A stretch of DNA of 10,333 nucleotides from a bacterium (GTDB lineage: Bacteria; Bdellovibrionota; Bdellovibrionia; Bdellovibrionales; UBA1609), in assembly GCA_021784635.1 (NCBI GenBank), contig JAJYHS010000239.1, forward strand, positions 1 through 10,333, read 5' to 3'. The position numbers and the translations under genes are program-made. The notes beneath the pieces were generated by a model. The model saw only the letters and a list, made by a program, of their open reading frames with translations, did not search any database and had not been told where the DNA came from. Below are positions 1-6,413 of the stretch, piece by piece; position 1 is the first letter of the stretch; each line of letters starts with the position of its first letter.

Positions 1-1476
1 TTTAATAGCTTGTTCTTTACCTGTACCCAAATCTTTTGCCGAAACATTTAAAATGCTGTTGGCATCAATGTCGAACGTCACTTCAATTTGCGGCATCCCG
101 CGTGGAGCGGCCGGGATTCCAACCAACTCAAACCGGCCCAACGTTTTATTATCGCGAGCCATTTCGCGCTCACCTTGCAACACGTGAACATCGACACTCG
201 TTTGGCTATCAGCCGCGGTCGAAAATACTTGCGACTTGCGCGTCGGGATACGCGAGTTGCGCTCGATAAGCTTTGTCATTATGCCACCCAAGGTTTCAAT
301 ACCGAGCGACAAGGGCGTCACATCGAGGAGCAAAACTTCTTTCACTTCACCCGAAAGCACACCGCCTTGCACAGCCGCGCCGACCGCAACCACTTCATCT
401 GGGTTCACCGAACGGTTGGGTTCTTTACCAAAAAGTTTTTTGACTGCCTCTTGAATTTTTGGCACGCGAGTTGAACCGCCGACAAGAACCACTTCATCGA
501 TTTCAGAAGCCGAAATATCGGCGTCTTTCATACATTTTCGGCAGGGTTCAAGACTACGCTCCACAAGATCGTCGATCATCTGTTCAAATTTTGCGCGGGT
601 GAGCTGCAAATTGAGGTGCTTCGGACCGCTTTGATCGGCCGTAATAAATGGCAAATTGATATCCGTCTCCATACGCGAGCTGAGTTCGATTTTCGCTTTT
701 TCTGCCGCTTCACGCAGCCGCTGCAGCGCCATTTTGTCATTGCGCAGATCAATTCCAGATTCTTTTTTGAATTCACTGACCATCCATTCAAGAACACGAT
801 GGTCAAAATTATCGCCGCCTAGGTGCGTGTCGCCGTTGGTCGCTTTGACTTCAACGACATTATCGCCGACTTCGAGAATTGAGATATCGAAGGTGCCACC
901 ACCGAAATCGTAAATTGCGATCTTTTCGTCTTTTTTCTTATCGAGGCCGTAAGCTAATGCCGCCGCTGTCGGTTCATTAATAATACGTCGAACGTTGAGA
1001 CCCGCGATTCGGCCGGCGTCTTTTGTCGCCTGCCTTTGCGCATCGTTAAAATATGCCGGGACAGTAATCACCGCCTCGGTCACTTCTTGACCTAAATAAT
1101 TTTCTGCTACTTTTTTGAGTTTTAGCAAAACCTGGGCCCCTACTTCTTCGGGCGATACGGTTTTGCCTTTCACTTCAAATCCGCAATCTTGATCTTTCGG
1201 CACCACTTTGTACGGCACTAGTTTCATTTCTTCGCCAACTTCGTTAAAGCGTCGGCCAATAAAGCGTTTTGAAGAATAAATAGTATTTTCGGGATTAGTG
1301 ACGGCCTGACGTTTTGCAATTTGACCCACCAGAATCTCGTTGTCTTTTGTATAGGCCACAACAGAAGGAGTGGTTCGCCCACCTTCTTCGTTCACAAGTA
1401 CTTTGGCCTCGCCGCCTTCCATCACCGCAACAACGGAGTTGGTCGTACCTAAGTCGATTCCGATAATTTTATTCAT
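1..1476 (-). CDS. dnaK: Chaperone protein DnaK (Hsp70), partial, C-terminus outside window
   Basis: ATP-driven cytosolic Hsp70 chaperone that binds unfolded segments and works with DnaJ and GrpE. I translated the minus strand from the ATG at 1474-1476; it stays open for 492 codons to the left edge with no frameshift. Visible landmarks are the phosphate-1 motif IDLGTTNS (residues 7-14), [17 protein letters not shown] and [12 protein letters not shown] (mid nucleotide-binding domain), phosphate-2 motif [11 protein letters not shown] (about 188-198), adenosine motif [11 protein letters not shown] (about 329-339), the interdomain linker [12 protein letters not shown] (about 383-394) and the substrate-domain stretch [14 protein letters not shown]. 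DnaK proteins are usually about 610-640 residues, so roughly the last 130-150 (end of substrate domain, lid, tail) are missing because of the window edge. A clear Shine-Dalgarno GAGGAG lies 8 bases upstream of the ATG. The gene follows dnaJ on the same strand and has its own heat-shock promoter candidate. Identification is certain. Confidence 0.98.
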   Translation of the reverse strand, partial: MNKIIGIDLGTTNSVVAVMEGGEAKVLVNEEGGRTTPSVVAYTKDNEILVGQIAKRQAVTNPENTIYSSKRFIGRRFNEVGEEMKLVPYKVVPKDQDCGFEVKGKTVSPEEVGAQVLLKLKKVAENYLGQEVTEAVITVPAYFNDAQRQATKDAGRIAGLNVRRIINEPTAAALAYGLDKKKDEKIAIYDFGGGTFDISILEVGDNVVEVKATNGDTHLGGDNFDHRVLEWMVSEFKKESGIDLRNDKMALQRLREAAEKAKIELSSRMETDINLPFITADQSGPKHLNLQLTRAKFEQMIDDLVERSLEPCRKCMKDADISASEIDEVVLVGGSTRVPKIQEAVKKLFGKEPNRSVNPDEVVAVGAAVQGGVLSGEVKEVLLLDVTPLSLGIETLGGIMTKLIERNSRIPTRKSQVFSTAADSQTSVDVHVLQGEREMARDNKTLGRFELVGIPAAPRGMPQIEVTFDIDANSILNVSAKDLGTGKEQAIK

Positions 1477-1483
1477 TTCAAAT

Positions 1484-1489
1484 GTCTCC
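1484..1489 (-). promoter_or_regulatory. Ribosome binding site of dnaK
   Basis: On the minus strand GAGGAG stands 8 bases (ACATTTGA-like spacer) before the dnaK ATG. It is one of the best Shine-Dalgarno matches in the window and supports the chosen start, which also gives the canonical Hsp70 N-terminus [12 protein letters not shown]. Confidence 0.8.
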
Positions 1490-1537
1490 TCTTTCGTTTA
1501 AATCGCATAGATCTCTCAACATTTTCTACTCAATAAT

Positions 1538-1566
1538 ACATTGGGGCCGCCTTGCAAATCGTCAAG
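1538..1566 (-). promoter_or_regulatory. Candidate heat-shock (RpoH-type) promoter of dnaK
   Basis: Read on the minus strand, CTTGAC (1566-1561) is followed after 14 bases by CCCCAATGT (1546-1538). This resembles the known sigma-32 pattern CTTGAAA ... CCCCATNT. Expected transcription start is near 1531, giving a leader of about 55 bases before the dnaK ATG. A 6-bp inverted repeat GCCTTG/CAAGGC (1549-1554 and 1563-1568) overlaps the -35 element. No CIRCE element (TTAGCACTC-N9-GAGTGCTAA) is present. The call rests on motif match, position before a heat-shock gene, and the equivalent element before dnaJ. Confidence 0.65.
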
Positions 1567-1607
1567 GCCACCATTTTTCAGCCGACTAACGGGCCGCATT
1601 TTCAGTT

Positions 1608-2726
1608 TTATTTCCGCCGGCCAAAAAAACCCGCAGGCGCCATTACCTCAACTCCGGTCTCATTCGCAATTTCGCGTAATAGCTCCTCTTCTTTTTTGGT
1701 CAATTTCTTGGGGAATTCAACCTTTAAATGGTACACAAGGTCACCACGCCGGCCACCCCGAATGGCAGGAACACCTTCGTTATGAAGCCGCACTTCGCTC
1801 CCATCGTGACTTCCGGGCCGCACTTCGAGTTTTGTACTGCCAGTAACCGTTTCGACTTCAACTTCAGTTCCGAGAAGCGCTTGCAAATAAGATATATGTA
1901 TTTCGCCGTGTAACGTCTGCCCGTCACGCTCAAACCGCGGGTCATCTTTGACCAACAGTTGTACATAAAGGTCACCACTTGGGCCACCTTGATAACCCGC
2001 CTCGCCTTCACCTGAAAGCCGAAGCTGGGTACCGGTTTCAACGCCTGCGGGGACCTGAATACTAAGCTTTCGATGGACCGGTTTGCGGCCACGGCCCCTG
2101 CAGTCCGGGCACATTTCTTTAATCATAACGCCCTCGCCTCGACAGGTGGGGCAAGTTGTCGACATTGCAAAAAAACCTTGCTGACGAACGACTTGACCAC
2201 TCCCCCCACACGTCAGACAGGTCGTGGGTGAAGTTCCTGGTTTGGCGCCCGAACCCGAACAAGTTTTGCACGCGTCATCTGTTTCAAATTGAATTTCTCG
2301 TTGAGTGCCGGAAATGACATCTTTCAATTCAACTTCAAGCCGATAGCGGAGGTCTGATCCACGCCGTGCTCGTGACCGGCTACGACCTCGCTGGCCCATA
2401 CCGCCCATTCCAGGACCAAACAAATCTGAAAAAATATCGCCAAACGCGCTGAAAATATCATTGATGTCATGAAAGCCTTGCGGGCCACCGCCGAACCCAC
2501 CAAAGCCATTCATGCCGGCGTGGCCAAAACGATCATACTGAGAGCGCTTTTCATCATGTGAGAGCACGTCGTAAGCTTCTGCGGCTTCTTTAAATTTGTC
2601 TTCGGCAGCTTTGTCGCCAGGGTTACGATCGGGGTGGTATTTCATCGCCAATTGGCGATAAGCCTTTTTGATGGCGTCTTTGTCAGCGGTGCGCGAAACA
2701 CCGAGCACTTCGTAATAATCTCGCAT
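1608..2726 (-). CDS. dnaJ: Chaperone protein DnaJ (Hsp40, type I)
   Basis: Cytosolic J-protein that delivers unfolded substrates to DnaK and stimulates its ATPase. The 372-residue product is full length and has the complete type I layout: J domain (about 3-70) with the essential HPD at residues 31-33, a Gly/Phe-rich linker (about 71-112), four zinc-binding CxxCxGxG repeats starting at C153 (CKTCSGSG), C170 (CLTCGGSG), C192 (CPTCRGEG) and C206 (CPDCRGRG), then the two beta-sandwich substrate domains and a C-terminal dimerisation region. An Arg/Ser-rich segment [12 protein letters not shown] (112-123) joins linker and zinc domain. The start ATG gives the standard N-terminus [12 protein letters not shown]; the upstream Shine-Dalgarno is weak (only GGGG). 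It precedes dnaK by 131 bases on the same strand, the reverse of the usual dnaK-dnaJ order. Confidence 0.98.
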   Translation of the reverse strand: MRDYYEVLGVSRTADKDAIKKAYRQLAMKYHPDRNPGDKAAEDKFKEAAEAYDVLSHDEKRSQYDRFGHAGMNGFGGFGGGPQGFHDINDIFSAFGDIFSDLFGPGMGGMGQRGRSRSRARRGSDLRYRLEVELKDVISGTQREIQFETDDACKTCSGSGAKPGTSPTTCLTCGGSGQVVRQQGFFAMSTTCPTCRGEGVMIKEMCPDCRGRGRKPVHRKLSIQVPAGVETGTQLRLSGEGEAGYQGGPSGDLYVQLLVKDDPRFERDGQTLHGEIHISYLQALLGTEVEVETVTGSTKLEVRPGSHDGSEVRLHNEGVPAIRGGRRGDLVYHLKVEFPKKLTKKEEELLREIANETGVEVMAPAGFFGRRK

Positions 2727-2778
2727 TGAGGCCCCGGATGTAATAAATCGTCTGGTTGAACGGCTTTAAAGCTACAGT

Positions 2779-2808
2779 TATAGTGGAGGCGGTTCGGGAG
2801 CTGTCAAG
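2779..2808 (-). promoter_or_regulatory. Candidate promoter of dnaJ (RpoH-like, overlapping a sigma-70-like match)
   Basis: On the minus strand CTTGAC (2808-2803) is followed after 14 bases by CTCCACTATA (2788-2779). The spacing is the same as in the candidate before dnaK, and the -10 half is a weaker match to CCCCATNT. The same stretch also reads as TTGACA (2807-2802), 19-base spacer, TATAAC (2782-2777), a housekeeping-type promoter with a long spacer. Either start would lie near 2770, about 45 bases before the dnaJ ATG. Which sigma factor uses it cannot be decided by eye. Confidence 0.6.
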
Positions 2809-3008
2809 TCGATGTCCAATGCTGGGCGTAAGTTCCCTTTGACGCTCACGTAATTGGACGCGAATAAATCGCCGCCGCAAGACTATCTCTCATCCACCCA
2901 AAAATTTTTCTTGAAAGACTTAAGTAATAGTAACAACCCAGTCAATCGCGCCCGGCCACCACCTAATTTATATTTTAAAAACCGGCAAGCGCCCGCTGAA
3001 TCACAGTA

Positions 3009-3782
3009 TTACTTCAATATGCGGTCGTGCGTAGGGAAAACAGGATGCTTAGGGGCCGGCTCTTCGAATTCATGTTTTAATTGGAGCGCAGCCAACTGTT
3101 TGTTAATGTCCTCTAATCGCTTTTTTGCCATCTCAAGACCGAATTTACTAATACCAGGGGATTTCAAAAAATTCTCAAGTACAAGCTTGGCAACGTGCAA
3201 GCGACCATTTTCTTGGTACAATTTAGCCGCGAGATATCGGCACCATTGAGGCGCACCAGGTTGCTTGGCGGCTCTATTGTAGACCATCGCCGCTTTCATG
3301 TAATCGTGATCTTCATACAAATAATGATATCCCGCACGAGTCAAAATTCGCCAATCATTCGGAAAATTATTGACCGCCTTATTAAACAATTTCGTTGCAC
3401 CGTCGCGATCGTCTACGAAAATGCTCAAAAGCATCGGCCCCACCCGTTGCGGCAAGCGCCAGCGTGGAGCGAGCGTCATCACTAGATCCAACATCCGGTA
3501 GGACCAACCATCGTGGCACCGAGCGACTCGGTTAGGACCAATGTGAACTCCTTTCGTGACGTCGCGACGATGCTCGCCACAGGCACCAATACTCTGCAAG
3601 GCGCGAATCCAGGCCGCGTCAGCAATCACATCGTTATAACCAAATGTGAAATATTTAGCTGTCGCAGGCATTGCAAATAGGATCTCTTTGTGGTGACTTC
3701 CAGGAACAACTTTATGCGCCGAGACGCCGATAGCCCCGACAGCAAAAATTAAGATCAAAACCAATTTCATAGTAGACTTCAT
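3009..3782 (-). CDS. Exported TPR-repeat protein of unknown function, downstream of pilA
   Basis: I do not recognise a named family. The 257-residue product begins with a basic stretch and a hydrophobic segment (about 5-20) ending in GVSA at residue 22, which reads as a signal peptide or N-terminal anchor, so it probably acts in the periplasm or at the inner membrane. A conserved-looking block YFTFGYNDVIADAAWIRALQ (44-63) follows. From about 113 to 225 there are helical TPR-like repeats, for example DDRDGATKLFNKAVNNFPND and DYMKAAMVYNRAAKQPGAP, then a Lys-rich helix and a Pro-rich tail. Cysteines are at 68, 89 and 181. TPRs usually bind other proteins. The gene follows pilA by 66 bases on the same strand, so a role in pilus assembly or secretion is possible but is only inferred from position. 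The start is uncertain: neither M1 nor M5 has a Shine-Dalgarno, and a terminator ends 11 bases before M1. Confidence 0.8.
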   Translation of the reverse strand: MKSTMKLVLILIFAVGAIGVSAHKVVPGSHHKEILFAMPATAKYFTFGYNDVIADAAWIRALQSIGACGEHRRDVTKGVHIGPNRVARCHDGWSYRMLDLVMTLAPRWRLPQRVGPMLLSIFVDDRDGATKLFNKAVNNFPNDWRILTRAGYHYLYEDHDYMKAAMVYNRAAKQPGAPQWCRYLAAKLYQENGRLHVAKLVLENFLKSPGISKFGLEMAKKRLEDINKQLAALQLKHEFEEPAPKHPVFPTHDRILK

Positions 3783-3817
3783 AAAATAAAAAAGCGGAGG
3801 AACAAATGCTCCTCCGC
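3783..3817 (-). terminator. Rho-independent terminator of pilA
   Basis: On the minus strand an 8-bp perfect stem GCGGAGGA/TCCTCCGC with an 8-base loop (3817-3794) is followed by TTTTTTATTTT (3793-3783). It begins 31 bases after the pilA stop codon. It is the clearest intrinsic terminator in the window. Its T-tract runs directly into the start codon of the TPR gene at 3782. Confidence 0.85.
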
Positions 3818-3848
3818 AATGATCTCACACAATTCGGTCATGTTCACT

Positions 3849-4502
3849 CTACATCGTACAGTCAGATTTCTGTGTCCAGGTCTTGTCTTGGTCAACTGTC
3901 CATCTATCTGGCGTACTTGAACCACAATCTGTAACAGATTCTGCTGTAAACGTATACGATGCGGCGCCAGCCGTATCAGTGTTAGCCGGATCCACGGAAT
4001 CTGCCAAGGTTGACGCAATTGCCTGGCTCGCTGCAGGGTCCATGGAGCACTTTCCGCTCGAGGTGCAGTATTGGGCTAAATCATAAGCGTTAGCTTCGGG
4101 CACACCATAGGTCGGAGCGCCAGAGGTGGTGGCATTTGTATATGCCATTGCATTAATACCCCCGGTGTACATGCTAAACGGCTCGCACGACGGACCAGGT
4201 GCGGCTGTCGGTCCAGCACACGCTGCTTTAAAACCGACCTCAGTCTGAATGTGGTTGCCCGTGGGTTGAAAGCCCATCACAACAAAATTTGTCGTGTAGC
4301 CTTCATATGAGGCGTAGGCTGATTTTTCATCGTTGTAAAGCGAAGACAAGAGCTCTTTACCCTCCGAGGCGCGGGCGCGACGCTCAAATTTTTGATAGTT
4401 TGGGATCGCGATAGCCGCGAGAATCCCGATGATGGCCACGACGACCATCAACTCGATAAGTGAGAAACCGGAGTTTAATGTCCGGGTATTTGGTTTCTTC
4501 AT
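3849..4502 (-). CDS. pilA: Type IVa pilin, major pilus subunit PilA
   Basis: Structural subunit of a type IVa pilus, inserted in the inner membrane, processed by prepilin peptidase PilD and polymerised by the PilB/PilC machinery. The ATG at 4502 has a strong Shine-Dalgarno AGGGGGA five bases upstream; a TTG further upstream (4523) is open but less likely. The prepilin is 217 residues: a 12-residue basic leader ending in G12, then mature FSLIELMVVVAIIGILAAIAIPNY with F at +1 and the invariant Glu at +5 (E17). The hydrophobic helix and the following charged helix (about 38-65) are classical. The globular part has six cysteines (95, 106, 146, 152, 193, 215); C193 and C215 bracket the usual C-terminal disulfide loop. 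The family is certain. Being the major pilin rather than a minor one is inferred from length and the strong RBS. In Bdellovibrio bacteriovorus PilA is needed for prey entry; whether that applies here is unknown. Confidence 0.93.
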   Translation of the reverse strand: MKKPNTRTLNSGFSLIELMVVVAIIGILAAIAIPNYQKFERRARASEGKELLSSLYNDEKSAYASYEGYTTNFVVMGFQPTGNHIQTEVGFKAACAGPTAAPGPSCEPFSMYTGGINAMAYTNATTSGAPTYGVPEANAYDLAQYCTSSGKCSMDPAASQAIASTLADSVDPANTDTAGAASYTFTAESVTDCGSSTPDRWTVDQDKTWTQKSDCTM

Positions 4503-4517
4503 TATTTCCCCCTGAAC

Positions 4518-4560
4518 GTACAATGTGTACTTGGTTTGTCGTTTCGCGGCTCGAAGCCGC
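4518..4560 (-). promoter_or_regulatory. Two hairpins in the pilA leader
   Basis: On the minus strand GCGGCT-TCG-AGCCGC (4560-4546, 6-bp perfect stem) is followed 15 bases later by GTACA-CAT-TGTAC (4530-4518, 5-bp perfect stem), which ends a few bases before the pilA Shine-Dalgarno. No T-tract follows, so they do not look like terminators. They may protect the mRNA 5' end or tune translation of a highly expressed pilin. This is a visible structure with inferred function. Confidence 0.5.
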
Positions 4561-4701
4561 AGTTTCTATCCTTACTGCATTCTTTTAAACTATCGGAACA
4601 TTTTAGCTATTACTACAGCGCCCCGATTCAAGAACGCTCCACAAAGCGAGCGCCATCTCATAGCTTCATTGCGGTTCCAACTCCTACATCTTCAATAGAA
4701 A

Positions 4702-4729
4702 ATTTTAACAAAAACCATAAGCGGATCAA
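4702..4729 (-). promoter_or_regulatory. Weak candidate promoter of pilA
   Basis: On the minus strand TTGATC (4729-4724), a 16-base spacer and TAAAAT (4707-4702) resemble a housekeeping promoter. It would give a leader of about 190 bases before the pilA ATG. I looked for a sigma-54 site (GG-N10-GC), common for pilA in other bacteria, and saw no convincing one. Confidence 0.3.
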
Positions 4730-4987
4730 CCCCCCAATTCACAAATCGACGGGACCATAAGCCAGTTCCGGAACATCGCCCGAACCCTAAATGTTTTAAT
4801 TTGAAACATTTTATGTTTAAATACGAGACAAAGATCGAGCTCAGTTCGAATCTTCGCGCGCCGGCGTAATGAAGCGTCTTATTTTGAAGCGCAATTTTAA
4901 AATTATATAACCGTTTAAAAACTTTTGATCTAAACAAAATTTAATTTAAATTGCATCAATTTGGAGCGGCGCAATCGATCAATTTGA

Positions 4988-5001
4988 GACGGGCACCCGT
5001 C
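4988..5001. terminator. Hairpin after the phosphoesterase gene, possible weak terminator
   Basis: GACGGGCACCCGTC is a perfect palindrome, effectively a 5-bp stem with a 4-base loop, 20 bases past the phosphoesterase stop codon. On the minus strand it is not followed by a T-run, so it would be a poor intrinsic terminator for that gene. On the plus strand ACTTTTTAA follows it, but no plus-strand gene lies upstream. Confidence 0.3.
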
Positions 5002-5021
5002 ACTTTTTAAGTAACACTTTG

Positions 5022-6308
5022 CTATACGGGCGAAACCAACGTAAGAACGCTAATCTCTGCCGGAACGCCTAAACGGTTTGCCGGGGCCCAGTAACCACTC
5101 CCCGGGTTGACGTAGATGGCAAGCCGACCGTATTGATGAAGTCCGCGATGAAATTTATGAAAAAATCGCATCATCAAATTGTACGGAAAATATTGGCCGC
5201 CGTGCGTGTGCCCTGATAACTGCAGATGAAATCCATGCTCCTCGGCTTCGCGATAAACGTCAGGTCGATGCGACAGAAGCACGCGCAAAAGGGGTTTTAC
5301 AACGTCCGCGCCCTGATGCAAGTCTGAGTTCAAATGCGCTGCTTGCGCCGCCCCTACCATGCGCGCGGCCCGCGCGACATCCGGGATGTGATCTTCAGAT
5401 AGCATTTGTCCGGCCGGATCAGTAATGCCGCTGACTAAAACGTGCGTCTCGCCGATTTTTAACGGCACGCTTTCGTTTATAAGCGGGACAAAACCAAATT
5501 GCTTTATTTTGTCGATTGTTTGGTGAGCGTCCCAATAATATTCGTGGTTGCCTGTAACATAGTAGACGCCGTGGCGCGATTGTAATCCGGATAGTGGGTT
5601 AAGATGCTCTGTTAACCGCTCCGCCCAGCCGTCCAGAAGGTCCCCCGTGACCGTCACCAAATCGGCTTGCACGGCGTTGGCTTTGGCGACCACGCGCTCA
5701 ACGTAACGGCGGCGAATCGTTGAGCCGACATGCAAATCGCTGATCTGGGCGATTTTTAAACCATTTAGGTCGGCCGGCAGCCCTTCAATCGGCACCGTCA
5801 CATCGCGCACCTTCGGGCCGGCCAGCGCGATGATATATCCGGCAATCGTCATCACCGCAGTGACCGTCAACATAAAAAATTCGAGGCTGCGCATCGAAAA
5901 TGGCAAAGGTCGCGCGTGTGCCTCGAGTAAGCCTGTCCGCACGAAAAGATAAATTAAATCTGTTACAAACGAAAGCGGAATAAATATGGACCAAAACGAC
6001 ATGACCTCTGAAGCGCACCACGCCAGCACTCGATACCAAATTTTATCGTTGACGTTCCATTGTGGGTGGTGACTGATCCACTGCCAACCGATTATGAGCA
6101 CGAAGATTCCGAGTGCAAGCGCCACCGCGAGCCACGGCTGTGACGGCAGAATTTCGACTGCTTTTATAACCGTGTAACCCACAAGAAAAAATAGGGTAAT
6201 ACCAATAATGCGAATGCGAACGCGGCGAATGATGTACCTCTGTCTAAAAAGTTGACAGCTCACTATATCATGAACGCGAATTGCGCGCGTCTCAAGTCGA
6301 TAATTCAA
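5022..6308 (-). CDS. Membrane-anchored metallophosphoesterase (calcineurin-like)
   Basis: Predicted dimetal phosphohydrolase with its catalytic domain attached to the inner membrane; the substrate is not known. Numbered from the longest open start (TTG, 6308), the 428-residue product has four hydrophobic segments (about 33-52, 58-76, 103-123, 143-163), then a catalytic domain with all metal-binding motifs: ISDLH (189-193), TGD (221-223), GNHE (253-256), LLSHRPD with H347, and GHTHGGQ (366-372). This layout matches the large family of YkuE/YaeI-like phosphoesterases, some of which act on lipids such as UDP-diacylglucosamine, but the identity of the substrate is not shown by the sequence. The start is unclear: TTG at 6308 and GTG at 6263 lack a Shine-Dalgarno. 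The gene is divergent from the S8 peptidase. Function class is secure; no gene symbol is justified. Confidence 0.9.
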   Translation of the reverse strand: MNYRLETRAIRVHDIVSCQLFRQRYIIRRVRIRIIGITLFFLVGYTVIKAVEILPSQPWLAVALALGIFVLIIGWQWISHHPQWNVNDKIWYRVLAWCASEVMSFWSIFIPLSFVTDLIYLFVRTGLLEAHARPLPFSMRSLEFFMLTVTAVMTIAGYIIALAGPKVRDVTVPIEGLPADLNGLKIAQISDLHVGSTIRRRYVERVVAKANAVQADLVTVTGDLLDGWAERLTEHLNPLSGLQSRHGVYYVTGNHEYYWDAHQTIDKIKQFGFVPLINESVPLKIGETHVLVSGITDPAGQMLSEDHIPDVARAARMVGAAQAAHLNSDLHQGADVVKPLLRVLLSHRPDVYREAEEHGFHLQLSGHTHGGQYFPYNLMMRFFHKFHRGLHQYGRLAIYVNPGSGYWAPANRLGVPAEISVLTLVSPV

Positions 6309-6413
6309 TGATTACGAATACTTGTACGCGCACGGGGGCGGCACCGCAATTGCTCTTACTATCTATTGAGCGTTCAACTGCGAGATGTCTTTTACTACAG
6401 ATCGAGGGATTAT

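Larger units (their letters stand above)
4503..5021. other. Gene-free AT-rich region between the phosphoesterase gene and pilA
   Basis: No convincing gene lies here. The open frames are short and lack ribosome binding sites or recognisable protein sequence. The stretch holds the pilA leader hairpins, a weak promoter, and several dyads: GTTCCGGAAC (4765-4774), AAATGTTT-N7-AAACATTT (4789-4811), AAACAT-TTT-ATGTTT (4804-4818), AATTTTAAAATT (4893-4904) and GACGGGCACCCGTC (4988-5001). Its left part is upstream of pilA; its right part is just downstream of the phosphoesterase stop codon. Confidence 0.7.

Noticed and set aside
88..474. Plus-strand open frames over dnaK, dnaJ and other genes (for example 88-474, 1541-1846, 9474-9752)
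   Set aside because: They are antisense or frame-shifted shadows of well-identified genes and have no RBS or protein-like features.
1477..1607. Possible CIRCE/HrcA operator before dnaK
   Set aside because: No TTAGCACTC or GAGTGCTAA half-site is present between dnaJ and dnaK or before dnaJ.
2965..3008. Possible terminator after the TPR gene (GCGGGCGCTTGCCGG followed by TTTTT on the minus strand)
   Set aside because: The stem has only three consecutive pairs with a mismatch beyond; too weak to call.
4503..4740. Sigma-54 promoter for pilA
   Set aside because: No GG-N10-GC pair with the expected flanking bases was found on the minus strand.
4841..4860. TTCGAATC resembling a tRNA T-loop
   Set aside because: The five bases on either side do not pair, and no anticodon arm, D-arm or CCA-end fits around it on either strand.
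4692..4937. 81-codon minus-strand open frame in the gene-free region
   Set aside because: No Shine-Dalgarno, no recognisable motif, and composition that follows the AT-rich intergenic DNA.
6251..6270. Plus-strand TTGACA near TATATC as a promoter of the S8 peptidase
   Set aside because: The hexamers are only about six bases apart, far below the needed 16-18.
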